A DNA stretch of 42,600 nt from contig DKYJ01000021.1 of NCBI GenBank assembly GCA_002493305.1, forward strand, positions 1,928-44,527, written 5' to 3'. The notes below the pieces were generated by a model that was not told the origin of the DNA, did no database searches, and worked only from the letters and a program-made list of their open reading frames with translations. Shown in pieces: positions 1-8,249 of the stretch. The translations under genes and the position numbers were made by a program. The stretch comes from Clostridiales bacterium UBA7103 (lineage in GTDB: Bacteria; Bacillota; Clostridia; Oscillospirales; Oscillospiraceae). Numbering within the stretch: position 1 is the first letter of the stretch; every line of letters starts with the position of its first letter.

Positions 1-1
1 T

Positions 2-790
2 TCCAAGGGCGCCCGCGCCTATGCTAACCATACCTATCTTATAAAGCTGGTGGAAGCTGCCGTTATTGAGACCGGCCTGCCCATTGCCCTGCATCTTGAC
101 CACGGCAACAGCTTTGAGCTTTGCAAGTCCTGCATTGACGGCGGCTTTACCTCCGTTATGATCGACGCGTCCTCAAAGTCCTTTGAGGAGAATATTGCCC
201 TTACCAGACAGGTTGTGGAATATGCCCATGATCACGGCGTTGTTGTTGAGGCCGAGCTTGGTACTCTGGCCGGGATCGAGGATGAGGTCAAGGTTTCCGC
301 CGAGGACAGCTCTTACACCAGACCCGAGGACGTTCAGGAATTTGTTGAGCGCACCGGCTGCGACTCTTTGGCCATAGCCATCGGCACCTCTCACGGCGCT
401 TATAAGTTCAAGCCCGGCACTGACCCCAAGCTCCGCTTTGACATTCTGGAGGAAGTTGAGCACCGTCTTCCCGGGTTCCCCATCGTTCTGCACGGTTCTT
501 CCTCTGTCCCTCAGGAGTTTGTTAAGATCATCAATGAAAACGGCGGCAATATGCCAGGTGCCATCGGTGTTCCCGAGGATCAGCTTCGCCGCGCTGCGTC
601 CATGGCTGTCTGCAAAATCAACATTGACTCTGACCTGCGCCTTGCCATGACTGCCAGTATCCGTAAGTACTTTAATGAACACCCCGATCATTTTGACCCC
701 CGCCAGTATCTGGCTCCCGCCCGTGACGCTATCCGTGAGATGGTCAAGCACAAGCTGGTTGACGTCCTCGGCTGTGACGGGAAGGCCTGA
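2..790 (+). CDS. fba: Class II fructose-bisphosphate aldolase (5' end outside window)
   Basis: The reading frame is already open at base 2, so the true start lies upstream of the window and about 262 residues are visible. The class II aldolase metal-site motifs are present in order: LDHG, GTSHG and LHGSS. A phosphate-binding segment (NIDSDLR) follows near the C terminus. The family cleaves fructose-1,6-bisphosphate reversibly into dihydroxyacetone phosphate and glyceraldehyde-3-phosphate in cytosolic glycolysis and gluconeogenesis. Related class II members acting on tagatose-bisphosphate are hard to exclude, but the visible C-terminal part fits fructose-bisphosphate aldolase best. The next gene starts 37 bases downstream on the same strand with no terminator between, so co-transcription is likely. 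Confidence 0.93.
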   Translation, partial: SKGARAYANHTYLIKLVEAAVIETGLPIALHLDHGNSFELCKSCIDGGFTSVMIDASSKSFEENIALTRQVVEYAHDHGVVVEAELGTLAGIEDEVKVSAEDSSYTRPEDVQEFVERTGCDSLAIAIGTSHGAYKFKPGTDPKLRFDILEEVEHRLPGFPIVLHGSSSVPQEFVKIINENGGNMPGAIGVPEDQLRRAASMAVCKINIDSDLRLAMTASIRKYFNEHPDHFDPRQYLAPARDAIREMVKHKLVDVLGCDGKA

Positions 791-827
791 TCCACATTTA
801 AAAAGAGAGAAATTGGAGGTGGCATAA

Positions 828-2537
828 TTGAGCCAGAGACCTGCCCATGCAAAGCATACTGCTCCACCGGCCCGCAAATCCCGCCCCGCGCCCGCACCAA
901 AGGCACCAAAGGCGGCTGACAGCGGCGCACCAAAGACTCCAGCGGTACCTGATACTACGATTTTGATCGTGCGTCTTGCCCTTGCAACCGTACTGTTTGT
1001 GGTGTCGCTTATTGTTAAGATGCCCGCTGCGGTGAAGATAATTATTCTTGTCCTCGCTGCTGTGGCTGCCGGCTATGACCTTGTGCTTGATGCGGTCAAC
1101 AATATAACTGGCGGCAGATACTTTGCCACTCCTGTTATAATTTCCTTTGTTGCTCTTGTCTCGTTCATCATCGGCTTTGCCGTTGAAGGCGTGGCTCTGG
1201 TGATTCTGTATCAGATTGGCGGACTGCTTATTAAATACGCAGGGGAGCGCACTAAAAAAACAGCGGAGGATATTATTAAGCGCCGCAGCGAAGATGCGGT
1301 GGACGCTGTCCGCGCTCAGATTGCCAATGGTGACACTGCCCCCAAGAGCATAGAAAAGCTCATGCTGGACAGCTCCTCTTTGGTGCTCAAAGGTGCAATG
1401 GTCTTTGCGCTGGTCTACGCCATAGTTCTGCCGCTGACTACAAGCTACAGCTTTATTGTCTCGATCCATAGAGCAATAACTATTCTCATTATTTCAACGC
1501 CCGTTTCCGTCGTGGCCGCCATGCCGTTCACCGGTATGATCGGTCTTGCGTACAGCGCCCAGCAGGGGGTTATGTTCAACAGCGTTGACGCTATGGAGAC
1601 CGCCGAACGGCTGAACATAGCGGTTTTTGATAAGGCCGGTATATTCACTGACGGTTCACCCAGAGTGCTGGCCATTGAATCCGACGTGCTGGATAATCAC
1701 AATTTAATAAGCTTTGGCTCACACGCTGCATATTACTCTGAGCAGCCTGCTGCAAGAGCTATTGCCGCTCTCAACGAGCAGGAGTTCAGGACAGACATTA
1801 TTTCTGATTTTGAGGAGATTCCCGGCAGCGGTATAGATGTCAATATAGGCGGCGCTCATGTCTCTCTCGGTACTGCGGAGTTTTTGGCCGGCAGGGGAGT
1901 ATATGTGCCCCAGTCCGAGGGTGACGCTGGTAAACCCTATTATATGAGCATTGCAGACAGGTATGTGGGCAGATTCGTTGTCTCTGATAACATCAATGAG
2001 GACGCTGCAGATCTGGCTTCAGAAATTAAGGCTGTTGGTGTTCGCCGCTGCATACTTCTCACAGAAGACTCAGAGAGTGCGGGACAGCATTTTGCAGAGG
2101 AGCTTGATTTCGACGAGGCTTTCTGCCAGTGTAGCCCCGAGAGAAAACTAAAATATATTGACGATTTGAGCCAGGCGGGCAAAAACAAGGTGGCATATAT
2201 TTATGCAAACGGCTTTGAAGGTCACAGCGCCGCAAGCCTTGATATTCGTGTTGCAAAGAAGGCAAAATATGCCGACGCCGTTGTTCTGCCGGAGAGCGTG
2301 GAGAATATTCCGTTCTCGTTCCAGGTGGCAAAGCGCATGAAGGAAGTAGCAATTGAAAATGCGGTGTTTGCATTTGTCGTCAAGGCAATTTTGATTTTCC
2401 TGAGTATAATTGGTTACTGCAATGTGTGGTTCGCGATTTTCATTGATATAGTCGCGATACTCGCAACAATGTTGAATGCTGTAAGAGTTACAAATGAATC
2501 TCTGTTGAACACATACAGAGCCAGAACAGGAAAATAA
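828..2537 (+). CDS. Degenerate P-type ATPase-like membrane protein (pseudoenzyme)
   Basis: This 569-residue protein starts at TTG 828; GGAGGT at 815-820 sits 7 bases upstream, which decides the start. The N terminus (residues 1-42) is Ala/Pro/Lys-rich and probably disordered. Hydrophobic segments lie near 44-63, 69-90, 101-134, 188-205, 208-232 and 512-550. The fold order is that of a P1B heavy-metal ATPase, but its motifs are broken. The CPx membrane motif reads STPV (223-226). The actuator domain is cut to about 50 residues without TGE. The phosphorylation motif DKTGT is DKAGI (268-272). The HP nucleotide motif is QP (306-307). The GDGxND hinge is absent (NGFEGHSA at 461-468). Asp268 and the IPGSG loop (331-335) survive. 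Transport by the usual cycle seems impossible, so a regulatory, scaffold or binding role is inferred. The frame is intact and has a strong terminator, so this is not a decaying pseudogene. Confidence 0.85.
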   Translation: MSQRPAHAKHTAPPARKSRPAPAPKAPKAADSGAPKTPAVPDTTILIVRLALATVLFVVSLIVKMPAAVKIIILVLAAVAAGYDLVLDAVNNITGGRYFATPVIISFVALVSFIIGFAVEGVALVILYQIGGLLIKYAGERTKKTAEDIIKRRSEDAVDAVRAQIANGDTAPKSIEKLMLDSSSLVLKGAMVFALVYAIVLPLTTSYSFIVSIHRAITILIISTPVSVVAAMPFTGMIGLAYSAQQGVMFNSVDAMETAERLNIAVFDKAGIFTDGSPRVLAIESDVLDNHNLISFGSHAAYYSEQPAARAIAALNEQEFRTDIISDFEEIPGSGIDVNIGGAHVSLGTAEFLAGRGVYVPQSEGDAGKPYYMSIADRYVGRFVVSDNINEDAADLASEIKAVGVRRCILLTEDSESAGQHFAEELDFDEAFCQCSPERKLKYIDDLSQAGKNKVAYIYANGFEGHSAASLDIRVAKKAKYADAVVLPESVENIPFSFQVAKRMKEVAIENAVFAFVVKAILIFLSIIGYCNVWFAIFIDIVAILATMLNAVRVTNESLLNTYRARTGK

Positions 2538-2544
2538 ACCTTAA

Positions 2545-2580
2545 CAAAAAAGCGTACGTCATTAGACGCACGCTTTTTTG
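2545..2580 (+). terminator. Rho-independent terminator after the P-type ATPase-like gene
   Basis: Arms at 2546-2560 and 2565-2579 pair around an ATTA loop, with one mismatch. The stem ends in a run of six T residues. It starts 8 bases after the stop codon. Confidence 0.88.
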
Positions 2581-2653
2581 TTATATTGCAGCTATCTGGC
2601 AAAAAAATTTTTCAATAAATGCTGTGTGAGGGGAGAGTAAGCTGATGAATTTA

Positions 2654-2682
2654 TTGACATCTTATCGTGTATATGTTATATT
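2654..2682 (+). promoter_or_regulatory. Sigma-A promoter for the Xer-type recombinase
   Basis: TTGACA (2654-2659) and TATATT (2677-2682) are separated by 17 bp. The start codon of the recombinase is 70 bases further on, so the gene has its own transcription unit. Confidence 0.75.
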
Positions 2683-2752
2683 TGGTTAAAGAGCGTTTGA
2701 TTCGCATAATATCAATTAAACGAACTTAGACGTAAGGATTTGAGGTGAAAAT

Positions 2753-3754
2753 ATGGTTTTAGATCAAATCACAGATGCGCCGGATATTTTGCTTGAATTT
2801 CTTGAATATCATTCCACCGTGCGCGGACACTCTGACAAAACCGTTATGGGTTATTATTTGGATTTGAAGATTCTGTTTCGTTTTCTTAAACGACGCAGAC
2901 ACCTTGTTGATCCTGCTACACCATTTAATGAAATCGACATAACCGATATTGATATAGACTTTATTAAAACGATACGCATTGAAGAACTTTACAGGTACCA
3001 ATCGTTTTCACCGGAGTCGCTAAATTCCTCGGTCGGCCTGTCTCCAGCCAGCCGCTGCCGCAGGACTTCATCAGTAAAGTCATTTTTTAATTATCTGACA
3101 AACAAGCGTCATTTGCTTGAAAAAAATGTTTGTCAAGAACTTGACATGCCAAAACGCCAAGCCTCGCTGCCGAAGTATCTCGAGGAATCCGAATGCGAGC
3201 GGCTGCTTGCGGCCTGTGAAGGCACATACGCACTTCGTGATTATTGTATGCTGATGCTTTTCATGTCCTGCGGTCTGCGCGTGTCAGAGCTTGTGTCGCT
3301 CAATACGACTGATATATATGAAGATCACCTCCGCGTTCTCGGCAAGGGCAACAAGGAAAGAGTCATATATTTTGCCGAGGGCTGCCGGGAGGCATTAGAC
3401 GACTATCTATCAGTTCGCAACGGTGATGAGCTTCCAAAGGGCGAAGAAAATGCGCTGTTTATTAGCCGCGACCACCGGCGAATCAGCGTGCGCGGCGTGC
3501 AGAAAATGCTTGACAAAAAATTGAAGATAGCAGGACTTGACAGCAGCCGTTATTCGCCACATAAGCTGCGGCATACCGCTGCCACACTTATGCTTAAAAA
3601 TGGAGTTGACACAAGATCACTTCAGGAGGTGCTTGGGCACAGCAATCTGAATACAACGCAGATATACACGCATCTGGATAATGCAGCCTTACATGAGGCT
3701 GCAATGGCAAACCCAATAGGCCGTAAGAAGAAAGCAGATATAGAAGAGAACTAA
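2753..3754 (+). CDS. Xer-type tyrosine recombinase
   Basis: The protein has 333 residues; GAGGTG at 2742-2747 fixes the start. An N-terminal SAM-like core-binding domain (about 8-125) precedes the catalytic domain. All catalytic residues of the tyrosine recombinase family are in place: Arg176 (GLRVSEL), Lys198, His270, Arg273 (HKLRH), His296 (LGH) and the nucleophile Tyr305. It should cut and rejoin DNA via a 3'-phosphotyrosine. The protein is about 35 residues longer than typical XerC/XerD; the extra length is in the N-terminal domain (about 50-100). No att-like repeat, excisionase or cargo genes are nearby, so a chromosome-resolving XerC-like role is more likely than a phage integrase. The window holds a second family member at 13452-14342, the better XerD match. 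Confidence 0.9.
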   Translation: MVLDQITDAPDILLEFLEYHSTVRGHSDKTVMGYYLDLKILFRFLKRRRHLVDPATPFNEIDITDIDIDFIKTIRIEELYRYQSFSPESLNSSVGLSPASRCRRTSSVKSFFNYLTNKRHLLEKNVCQELDMPKRQASLPKYLEESECERLLAACEGTYALRDYCMLMLFMSCGLRVSELVSLNTTDIYEDHLRVLGKGNKERVIYFAEGCREALDDYLSVRNGDELPKGEENALFISRDHRRISVRGVQKMLDKKLKIAGLDSSRYSPHKLRHTAATLMLKNGVDTRSLQEVLGHSNLNTTQIYTHLDNAALHEAAMANPIGRKKKADIEEN

Positions 3755-3780
3755 GCTGGGAAACTCCCGGCTTAGTTCTC
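3746..3780. terminator. Shared hairpin overlapping the stop codons of two convergent genes
   Basis: Perfect arms at 3746-3756 and 3770-3780 are extended by an inner GGG/CCC pairing. The structure contains the stop codon of the recombinase (3752-3754) and that of the minus-strand gene (3772-3774). No clear T run follows on the plus strand, so it may act as an mRNA end-protecting hairpin as much as a terminator. Confidence 0.65.
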
Positions 3781-4527
3781 TATGATCGGTACTGCACCAC
3801 CAATATCGAAAATTGGTAAATCTGTTAGAAATACAGGCTCCACGCTTTTTTTACGAAGAAAATCAAGTATTTTGTCCTTATCAGCGTGATGATTCAATAC
3901 GCCGGTAAATGCGAGCCTGTCCGCGCTCATCTTAAATGTAGCACCGCCAATAAATCCGTATTCAAATCCAGGCAGGTTTACATAACCCTGTGAAATCAAT
4001 AATACATCAAACCCGCTGTGCGCAGCAGATCTTGCTATTCCCCTGTCAGCTGTTATAATTGATTCCTTGTCCACAACGCATATTGAACAGCGGGAGTATC
4101 CCTGTTTGACCGGGATCATCTTGCTGCCTCTACTTGTGAAATAATCGACGATTTGACCTGCCGTTGAACTTTTACAGTATATCAACGCATTTCCAACCGC
4201 GCAGGCATTGAGCGCCGCATCGTCCGGGTATTTTTTGCCCAGGGATTGGCTGAGAAAGCTCTGTTCAATGCCTATTTCCATCAATTTTTTCTCTAATACA
4301 CTCCCCTTCAGCTCGGGGGCGAGCAGGCACTTCTCCCCTCCCAGATGGAAAACAGACAGATCAACGTGCCCTGAAAGTCTCGAATCAATTGATGAGTTGT
4401 CTGGAACAAAAATCGGCGTAATTCCAGTGTTTTTAAGTGGTTTTTCGAGAATATCGGCGTATTTTTGCCCTAAAAGCAAGGCTTTCACGCTTTGGGGAAG
4501 GTTTGGTTTAGCTACAAAACCGCTCAT
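3772..4527 (-). CDS. GME-fold (amidinotransferase-like) protein, DUF6873 type
   Basis: The product has 251 residues. Its start overlaps the radA stop by 4 bases (ATGA), implying translational coupling. Segments that resemble the guanidino-modifying-enzyme fold are LSGHVDLSVFH (51-61), QGYSRCSICVVD (142-153), the ADRGIA stretch (160-165), PGFEYGFIGGA (186-196) and DIGGAVPI near the C terminus. From memory this matches proteins annotated as DUF6873 GME-fold. In that superfamily a His, acidic residues and a Cys act on arginine-like groups. Cys147 or Cys150 could play that part here, but the substrate is unknown. It sits third in a cwlD-radA operon, and nothing in the sequence ties it to DNA repair or sporulation. 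Confidence 0.7.
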   Translation of the reverse strand: MSGFVAKPNLPQSVKALLLGQKYADILEKPLKNTGITPIFVPDNSSIDSRLSGHVDLSVFHLGGEKCLLAPELKGSVLEKKLMEIGIEQSFLSQSLGKKYPDDAALNACAVGNALIYCKSSTAGQIVDYFTSRGSKMIPVKQGYSRCSICVVDKESIITADRGIARSAAHSGFDVLLISQGYVNLPGFEYGFIGGATFKMSADRLAFTGVLNHHADKDKILDFLRKKSVEPVFLTDLPIFDIGGAVPIIEN

Positions 4528-5900
4528 TTTTTCCCTTTACCAAGAGCGGCTGCAACAGCCTCACCCACATTTTTTACGCGAATAAGCTCCAAGCCCTTAT
4601 AAGAGCTGATATCCTCGCGTGCGTGAGCCGGGATAGCACAGCGCTTAAAGCCTATGCGGGAAATCTCAGAGAGCCGCTGGTTCATGAAATTAACGCTTCT
4701 GACTTCACCGGAGAGACCCACCTCTCCGATAGCCGCAAAATCAACCCCCAAGGGCCTGTCAAGAAAGCTGGAGGCCAGAGCCAGCATGGTCGCAAGATCA
4801 GCCGCCGGCTCTTCGAGCATGAGACCGCCGATAACATTTATATAGGAATCGCAGCCGCCGACAGGCATACCTCCCCTTTTTTCTAAAACCGCAAGGAGCA
4901 TAGCTGCCCGGTTGTAGTCGATACCGTTGCTGCGTCGGGAGGAGGCGTTATAAGCGGCGGGACTGACAAGTGCCTGAATTTCCGCCAGCAAAGGGCGCGT
5001 GCCTTCCATCACGCAGGTGACGCAGGTGCCGGGGCTGTTTTCAGGTCTGCCGGACAGCAGCATTTCAGAGGGATTTTCCACGCAGGCAAGACCCTTTTCC
5101 TCCATCTCAAACACACCTATCTCATTGGTTGAGCCAAAACGGTTTTTAACTGAGCGCAATATCCTGAAGCTGGTGTTTCGCTCGCCCTCAAAATACAGCA
5201 CACAGTCGACCATGTGTTCCAAGACCTTCGGCCCTGCGATGCTGCCTTCCTTATTTATATGGCCAACGACAAAAACCGTCAGCCCCTTCTCCTTACACGC
5301 GCGCATGATGCGCATGGTGCACTCACGCACCTGAGTAATGCTGCCCGGAGCAGAAGCCGCCTGAGCGTCGGACATAGTCTGGATAGAGTCAATGATCACC
5401 ACATCCGGCGCGTGCTCATCAATACAGGCAAGGACACTGTCCATATCCGTCTCGGAGAGGACAAACAGCCTGTCGTTTTCAATGCCCAGTCTGTCGGCAC
5501 GGAGCTTTAGCTGGCGCTCACTCTCCTCACCTGTGACATACAGGAGTTTTTCCGCCTTTATACTGCCGCACATTTGCAATAGCAAAGTGGATTTGCCAAT
5601 ACCCGGCGCACCGCCAACAAGAACCAGGGAGCCGGTGACGGCACCGCCGCCTAACACCCGGTCAAGCTCAGAAATACCGGTCGAAAAACGTATCTCCTCG
5701 CGCGTATCCAGCTCTTTGAGTTTTTTAGGCTGTTGTTTTGAAAAACTGTATCCCGAGGCTTTGCCGCGCCTGGCTCCGCTGTCCAGCTTTACTTCCGTAA
5801 GCGTGTTCCATGCGCCGCATGCAGGGCACTTCCCTGCCCAGTTTGATGTCTCGTTGCCGCATTCGGTGCAGCAGTAAATTGTCTTTTGTTTGTTAGCCAT
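4524..5900 (-). CDS. radA: DNA repair protein RadA
   Basis: The 458-residue product shows all RadA parts in order. The N-terminal C4 zinc finger uses Cys11, Cys14, Cys25 and Cys28. A RecA-like ATPase domain follows, with Walker A GGAPGIGKST (96-105), Walker B DVVIID (166-171) and the RadA-specific KNRFG motif (252-256). The C terminus is a Lon-protease-like domain (about 280-455). RadA is a DnaB-type branch-migration helicase that processes recombination intermediates. It lies 15 bases after cwlD on the same strand and overlaps the next gene by 4 bases, so the three are probably one operon driven from the promoter at 6661-6689. Confidence 0.97.
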   Translation of the reverse strand: MANKQKTIYCCTECGNETSNWAGKCPACGAWNTLTEVKLDSGARRGKASGYSFSKQQPKKLKELDTREEIRFSTGISELDRVLGGGAVTGSLVLVGGAPGIGKSTLLLQMCGSIKAEKLLYVTGEESERQLKLRADRLGIENDRLFVLSETDMDSVLACIDEHAPDVVIIDSIQTMSDAQAASAPGSITQVRECTMRIMRACKEKGLTVFVVGHINKEGSIAGPKVLEHMVDCVLYFEGERNTSFRILRSVKNRFGSTNEIGVFEMEEKGLACVENPSEMLLSGRPENSPGTCVTCVMEGTRPLLAEIQALVSPAAYNASSRRSNGIDYNRAAMLLAVLEKRGGMPVGGCDSYINVIGGLMLEEPAADLATMLALASSFLDRPLGVDFAAIGEVGLSGEVRSVNFMNQRLSEISRIGFKRCAIPAHAREDISSYKGLELIRVKNVGEAVAAALGKGKK

Positions 5901-5915
5901 TTATTTCTCTCCGCC

Positions 5916-6629
5916 TTATGACCTCTCTGTCTGCGAGACGAACTGTGCGTAGGACGCAAACATCACCGCCGCAAGAGAGGTTTGATATTCGCTCGTTACC
6001 AGCTTTTCCATATCGATAAAGCTGGACATGAAGCCGCACTCGGCCAAAACCGAGGGACAATTGACATTTGCTGTTATGAACAGCTTTTTGGGCGCGGGCT
6101 CGGCAACGCGGCGGTTTTCCGGTTCTAAGCAGTTAATAATATTGTTGTGGGTTATCTGCCCAAGAGCCTCGCTGCCGCTGGCAGCGCCATATAATATCTG
6201 CGCGCCGCTTGACTGAGAAGTGGGAAAACAGTTTTGATGTATACTGAAAAGTACTCCGCCCGGGACAGCGTTGATTATTTCCACCCGGTGCACGAGTTCA
6301 TCGTGCTCACTGTAATTTGTATTCTCGGTAAACGCTGTGTCATCCTCTCTGGTCATCACCACAGGGACGCCATAAAACTCCGATATCTCCCGCAATTTTA
6401 AGCCAATGGCGAGGTTAATATTGCTCTCCTTTTTCCCGTTCACGGATACTGCCCCGCCATCGATCCCTCCATGGCCGGGGTCGATGATAATACAGCAGCT
6501 CCCAGTCCCGGTGCTCACGGAAACGGCGCGGATATTGATGACAGCGAGCGCCAGCATAACAAGGGCGCAAAAGCACAGGGCAACCGCGGGAAAATACCCA
6601 GTCTTTCGTATTTTTATTGTGTAGAACAT
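5916..6629 (-). CDS. cwlD: N-acetylmuramoyl-L-alanine amidase, CwlD type
   Basis: This 237-residue protein has an N-terminal membrane anchor or signal (about 12-33) followed by an Amidase_3 domain. Zinc and catalytic residues are recognisable: His53 (PGHGG), Glu68 (KKESN), His131 (SIHQN) and Glu197 (AECGF). CwlD cleaves the peptide side chain from muramic acid during spore cortex synthesis, the first step toward muramic delta-lactam. A pdaB-type rather than pdaA-type deacetylase lies 10 kb away. The assignment rests on length, a single domain and lack of SPOR/SH3 repeats. GAGGGGG just upstream is the ribosome binding site. Confidence 0.88.
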   Translation of the reverse strand: MFYTIKIRKTGYFPAVALCFCALVMLALAVINIRAVSVSTGTGSCCIIIDPGHGGIDGGAVSVNGKKESNINLAIGLKLREISEFYGVPVVMTREDDTAFTENTNYSEHDELVHRVEIINAVPGGVLFSIHQNCFPTSQSSGAQILYGAASGSEALGQITHNNIINCLEPENRRVAEPAPKKLFITANVNCPSVLAECGFMSSFIDMEKLVTSEYQTSLAAVMFASYAQFVSQTERS

Positions 6630-6646
6630 TCTGCCCCCTCAAGCTC

Positions 6647-6689
6647 GGTGGGCTGAAATTATTATATATTGCAGCCCACCTCAAGTCAA
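6647..6689 (-). promoter_or_regulatory. Sigma-A promoter of cwlD-radA with an embedded inverted repeat
   Basis: Reading the minus strand, TTGACT (6689-6684) and a perfect TATAAT (6666-6661) are 17 bp apart. A perfect 9-bp inverted repeat, GGTGGGCTG/CAGCCCACC, brackets the -10 box: one arm in the spacer (6672-6680), the other around the start point (6647-6655). It is a candidate operator. Confidence 0.72.
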
Positions 6690-6707
6690 ACAAATTTAAT
6701 TACTGCC

Positions 6708-8186
6708 TCAAAGTAAAATACAAATAAGCCCGCCGCTGCCCTCGTTTATAAGCCGCTGCAATGTGGTTTGCAGCTTACGCTTTGCGTTTTCTGGCAGAGC
6801 TTCGATTTTGGAAGTCAGGCCCTCTTCAGCTATATCGTAGAGTGATTTCCCAAAAATGTTTGACTCCCAAATGCGGTTTACGTCCCCGTCGAAGCCCTGA
6901 AGCAGGAAGTTGATTATATCCTCAGAGGCGTTCTGTCCGCCGATTGCCGGGGTCACTTCTGTCTCAATATTGGTCATAAGCATGTGTATAGCCGGGGCAT
7001 GGGCCTTTAATCGGACTGAATATTTCCCACCCTGCCGGACTATCTGCGGCTCTTCAAGGCGCATCTGAGAGGAATCAGGCCGCACAACACCATAGCCTTT
7101 TGTGCGCACATCCTCAAGCGCTATGCGCAGGCTGTCATAGTCTGCTTTGATGACGCTCATTTCCGCAAGGGTGGATATGAGGTCGCCGTCATTTCGTATC
7201 TCAATGCCAGTCTGCTCGCTTATTGTGCTGTAATATAATGCCCGGGGAAGCTGTATTTGCGCCGAAATGGCGCCGCTGCCCAGTTCACTGCGTGATATCT
7301 TGCCGCAGCTTACCTTTTCATGGCCGCATATTTTATTTATTGCCTCGTTACAGTCCTTGATCTTCACCACATCGGCACAGCATTCCTTTATCCATGAAAA
7401 CATCTCGGCCTTCAGCGCGGTCTCATTGGAGAGCGCGTCAAGCCATTCTGGTAAATAGAAGCCGATGGACTTAAGCGGAAATTCGTTGAGAACAGATCTG
7501 ATGATATCAGTGATATCGTCCTCATTAAGATCAAGGCAGTTTACCCTAAGGCACTCAACACCGTGTTTTGTGCTGATTTCGGAGGCGATCCTGACTGCAT
7601 CCTCTGAATCCGGCTGCACACTGTTGAGAAGAACAATGAATGGCTTGCCAATGCTTTTCAGCTCATTTATGACCCGCTCCTCAGGCTGTATGTATTTCTC
7701 TCTGGGAATATCGCATACGCTGCCATCAGTAGTCACTACAATGCCAATAGTTGAGTGTTCTGCGATGACCTTGTGCGTGCCCTTCTCAGCTGCGTCCGTT
7801 ATGCTAACCTCGTGGTCAAACCATGGGGTCGTCACCATGCGCTCTCCGTCCTCGTCGAACTGGCCTGAGGCGCCCTCCACCATGTATCCCACGCAATCCA
7901 CCAGCCGGACAGACAGCGCCGTACTCTCGTCAATGCTGATATTGACCGCGTCCTCCGGCACAAATTTTGGCTCAGCGGTCATTATAGTTCTGCCGGAACC
8001 GCTCTGTGGAAGCTCATCTCTGGCTCGCTCCCGCATATAGGTATTGTCTATCTGGGGGATGACCATAGTCTCCATAAAACGCTTGATAAAAGTGGATTTT
8101 CCCGTCCTGACAGGGCCTACAACGCCGAGCATGAAAGCCCCGCCCGTTCTGGTTGCTATGTCGCGATAGATATTTGTATCAGTCAT
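6708..8186 (-). CDS. spoIVA: Stage IV sporulation protein A (spore coat basement-layer ATPase)
   Basis: The product has 492 residues, the usual length of SpoIVA. The N-terminal Walker A GPVRTGKST (24-32) belongs to a TRAFAC-like domain that hydrolyses ATP. The end of the protein, GLICILL, matches the conserved C terminus that docks on SpoVM at the forespore membrane. SpoIVA polymerises on the forespore surface as the platform for coat assembly and is also needed for cortex formation. The start is set by GGAGGC followed by an 8-base spacer. It is a single-gene unit with a sigma-E promoter directly upstream, fitting mother-cell expression. Confidence 0.97.
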   Translation of the reverse strand: MTDTNIYRDIATRTGGAFMLGVVGPVRTGKSTFIKRFMETMVIPQIDNTYMRERARDELPQSGSGRTIMTAEPKFVPEDAVNISIDESTALSVRLVDCVGYMVEGASGQFDEDGERMVTTPWFDHEVSITDAAEKGTHKVIAEHSTIGIVVTTDGSVCDIPREKYIQPEERVINELKSIGKPFIVLLNSVQPDSEDAVRIASEISTKHGVECLRVNCLDLNEDDITDIIRSVLNEFPLKSIGFYLPEWLDALSNETALKAEMFSWIKECCADVVKIKDCNEAINKICGHEKVSCGKISRSELGSGAISAQIQLPRALYYSTISEQTGIEIRNDGDLISTLAEMSVIKADYDSLRIALEDVRTKGYGVVRPDSSQMRLEEPQIVRQGGKYSVRLKAHAPAIHMLMTNIETEVTPAIGGQNASEDIINFLLQGFDGDVNRIWESNIFGKSLYDIAEEGLTSKIEALPENAKRKLQTTLQRLINEGSGGLICILL

Positions 8187-8249
8187 AATAAAGCCTCCGC
8201 TTCCATGTTCTCGTTTGTACGAGTCTATGAAAAGCAGAGGCTGTTTATT
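8187..8249 (-). promoter_or_regulatory. Anti-Shine-Dalgarno inverted repeat upstream of spoIVA
   Basis: Bases 8187-8202 (covering the GGAGGC site at 8193-8198) can pair with 8232-8249. The stem has 15 pairs, one mismatch and a 2-base bulge. The loop carries a nested 4-bp hairpin (8210-8223). The distal arm overlaps the sigma-E -35 element and spacer, so only transcripts entering from upstream genes could fold it. Confidence 0.6.

Noticed and set aside
2644..2688. A 14-codon frame (starting MNLLTSYRV) with a G-rich site upstream, before the recombinase gene
   Set aside because: It overlies the -35 and -10 boxes of the recombinase promoter, so it would not be on that transcript and is probably chance.
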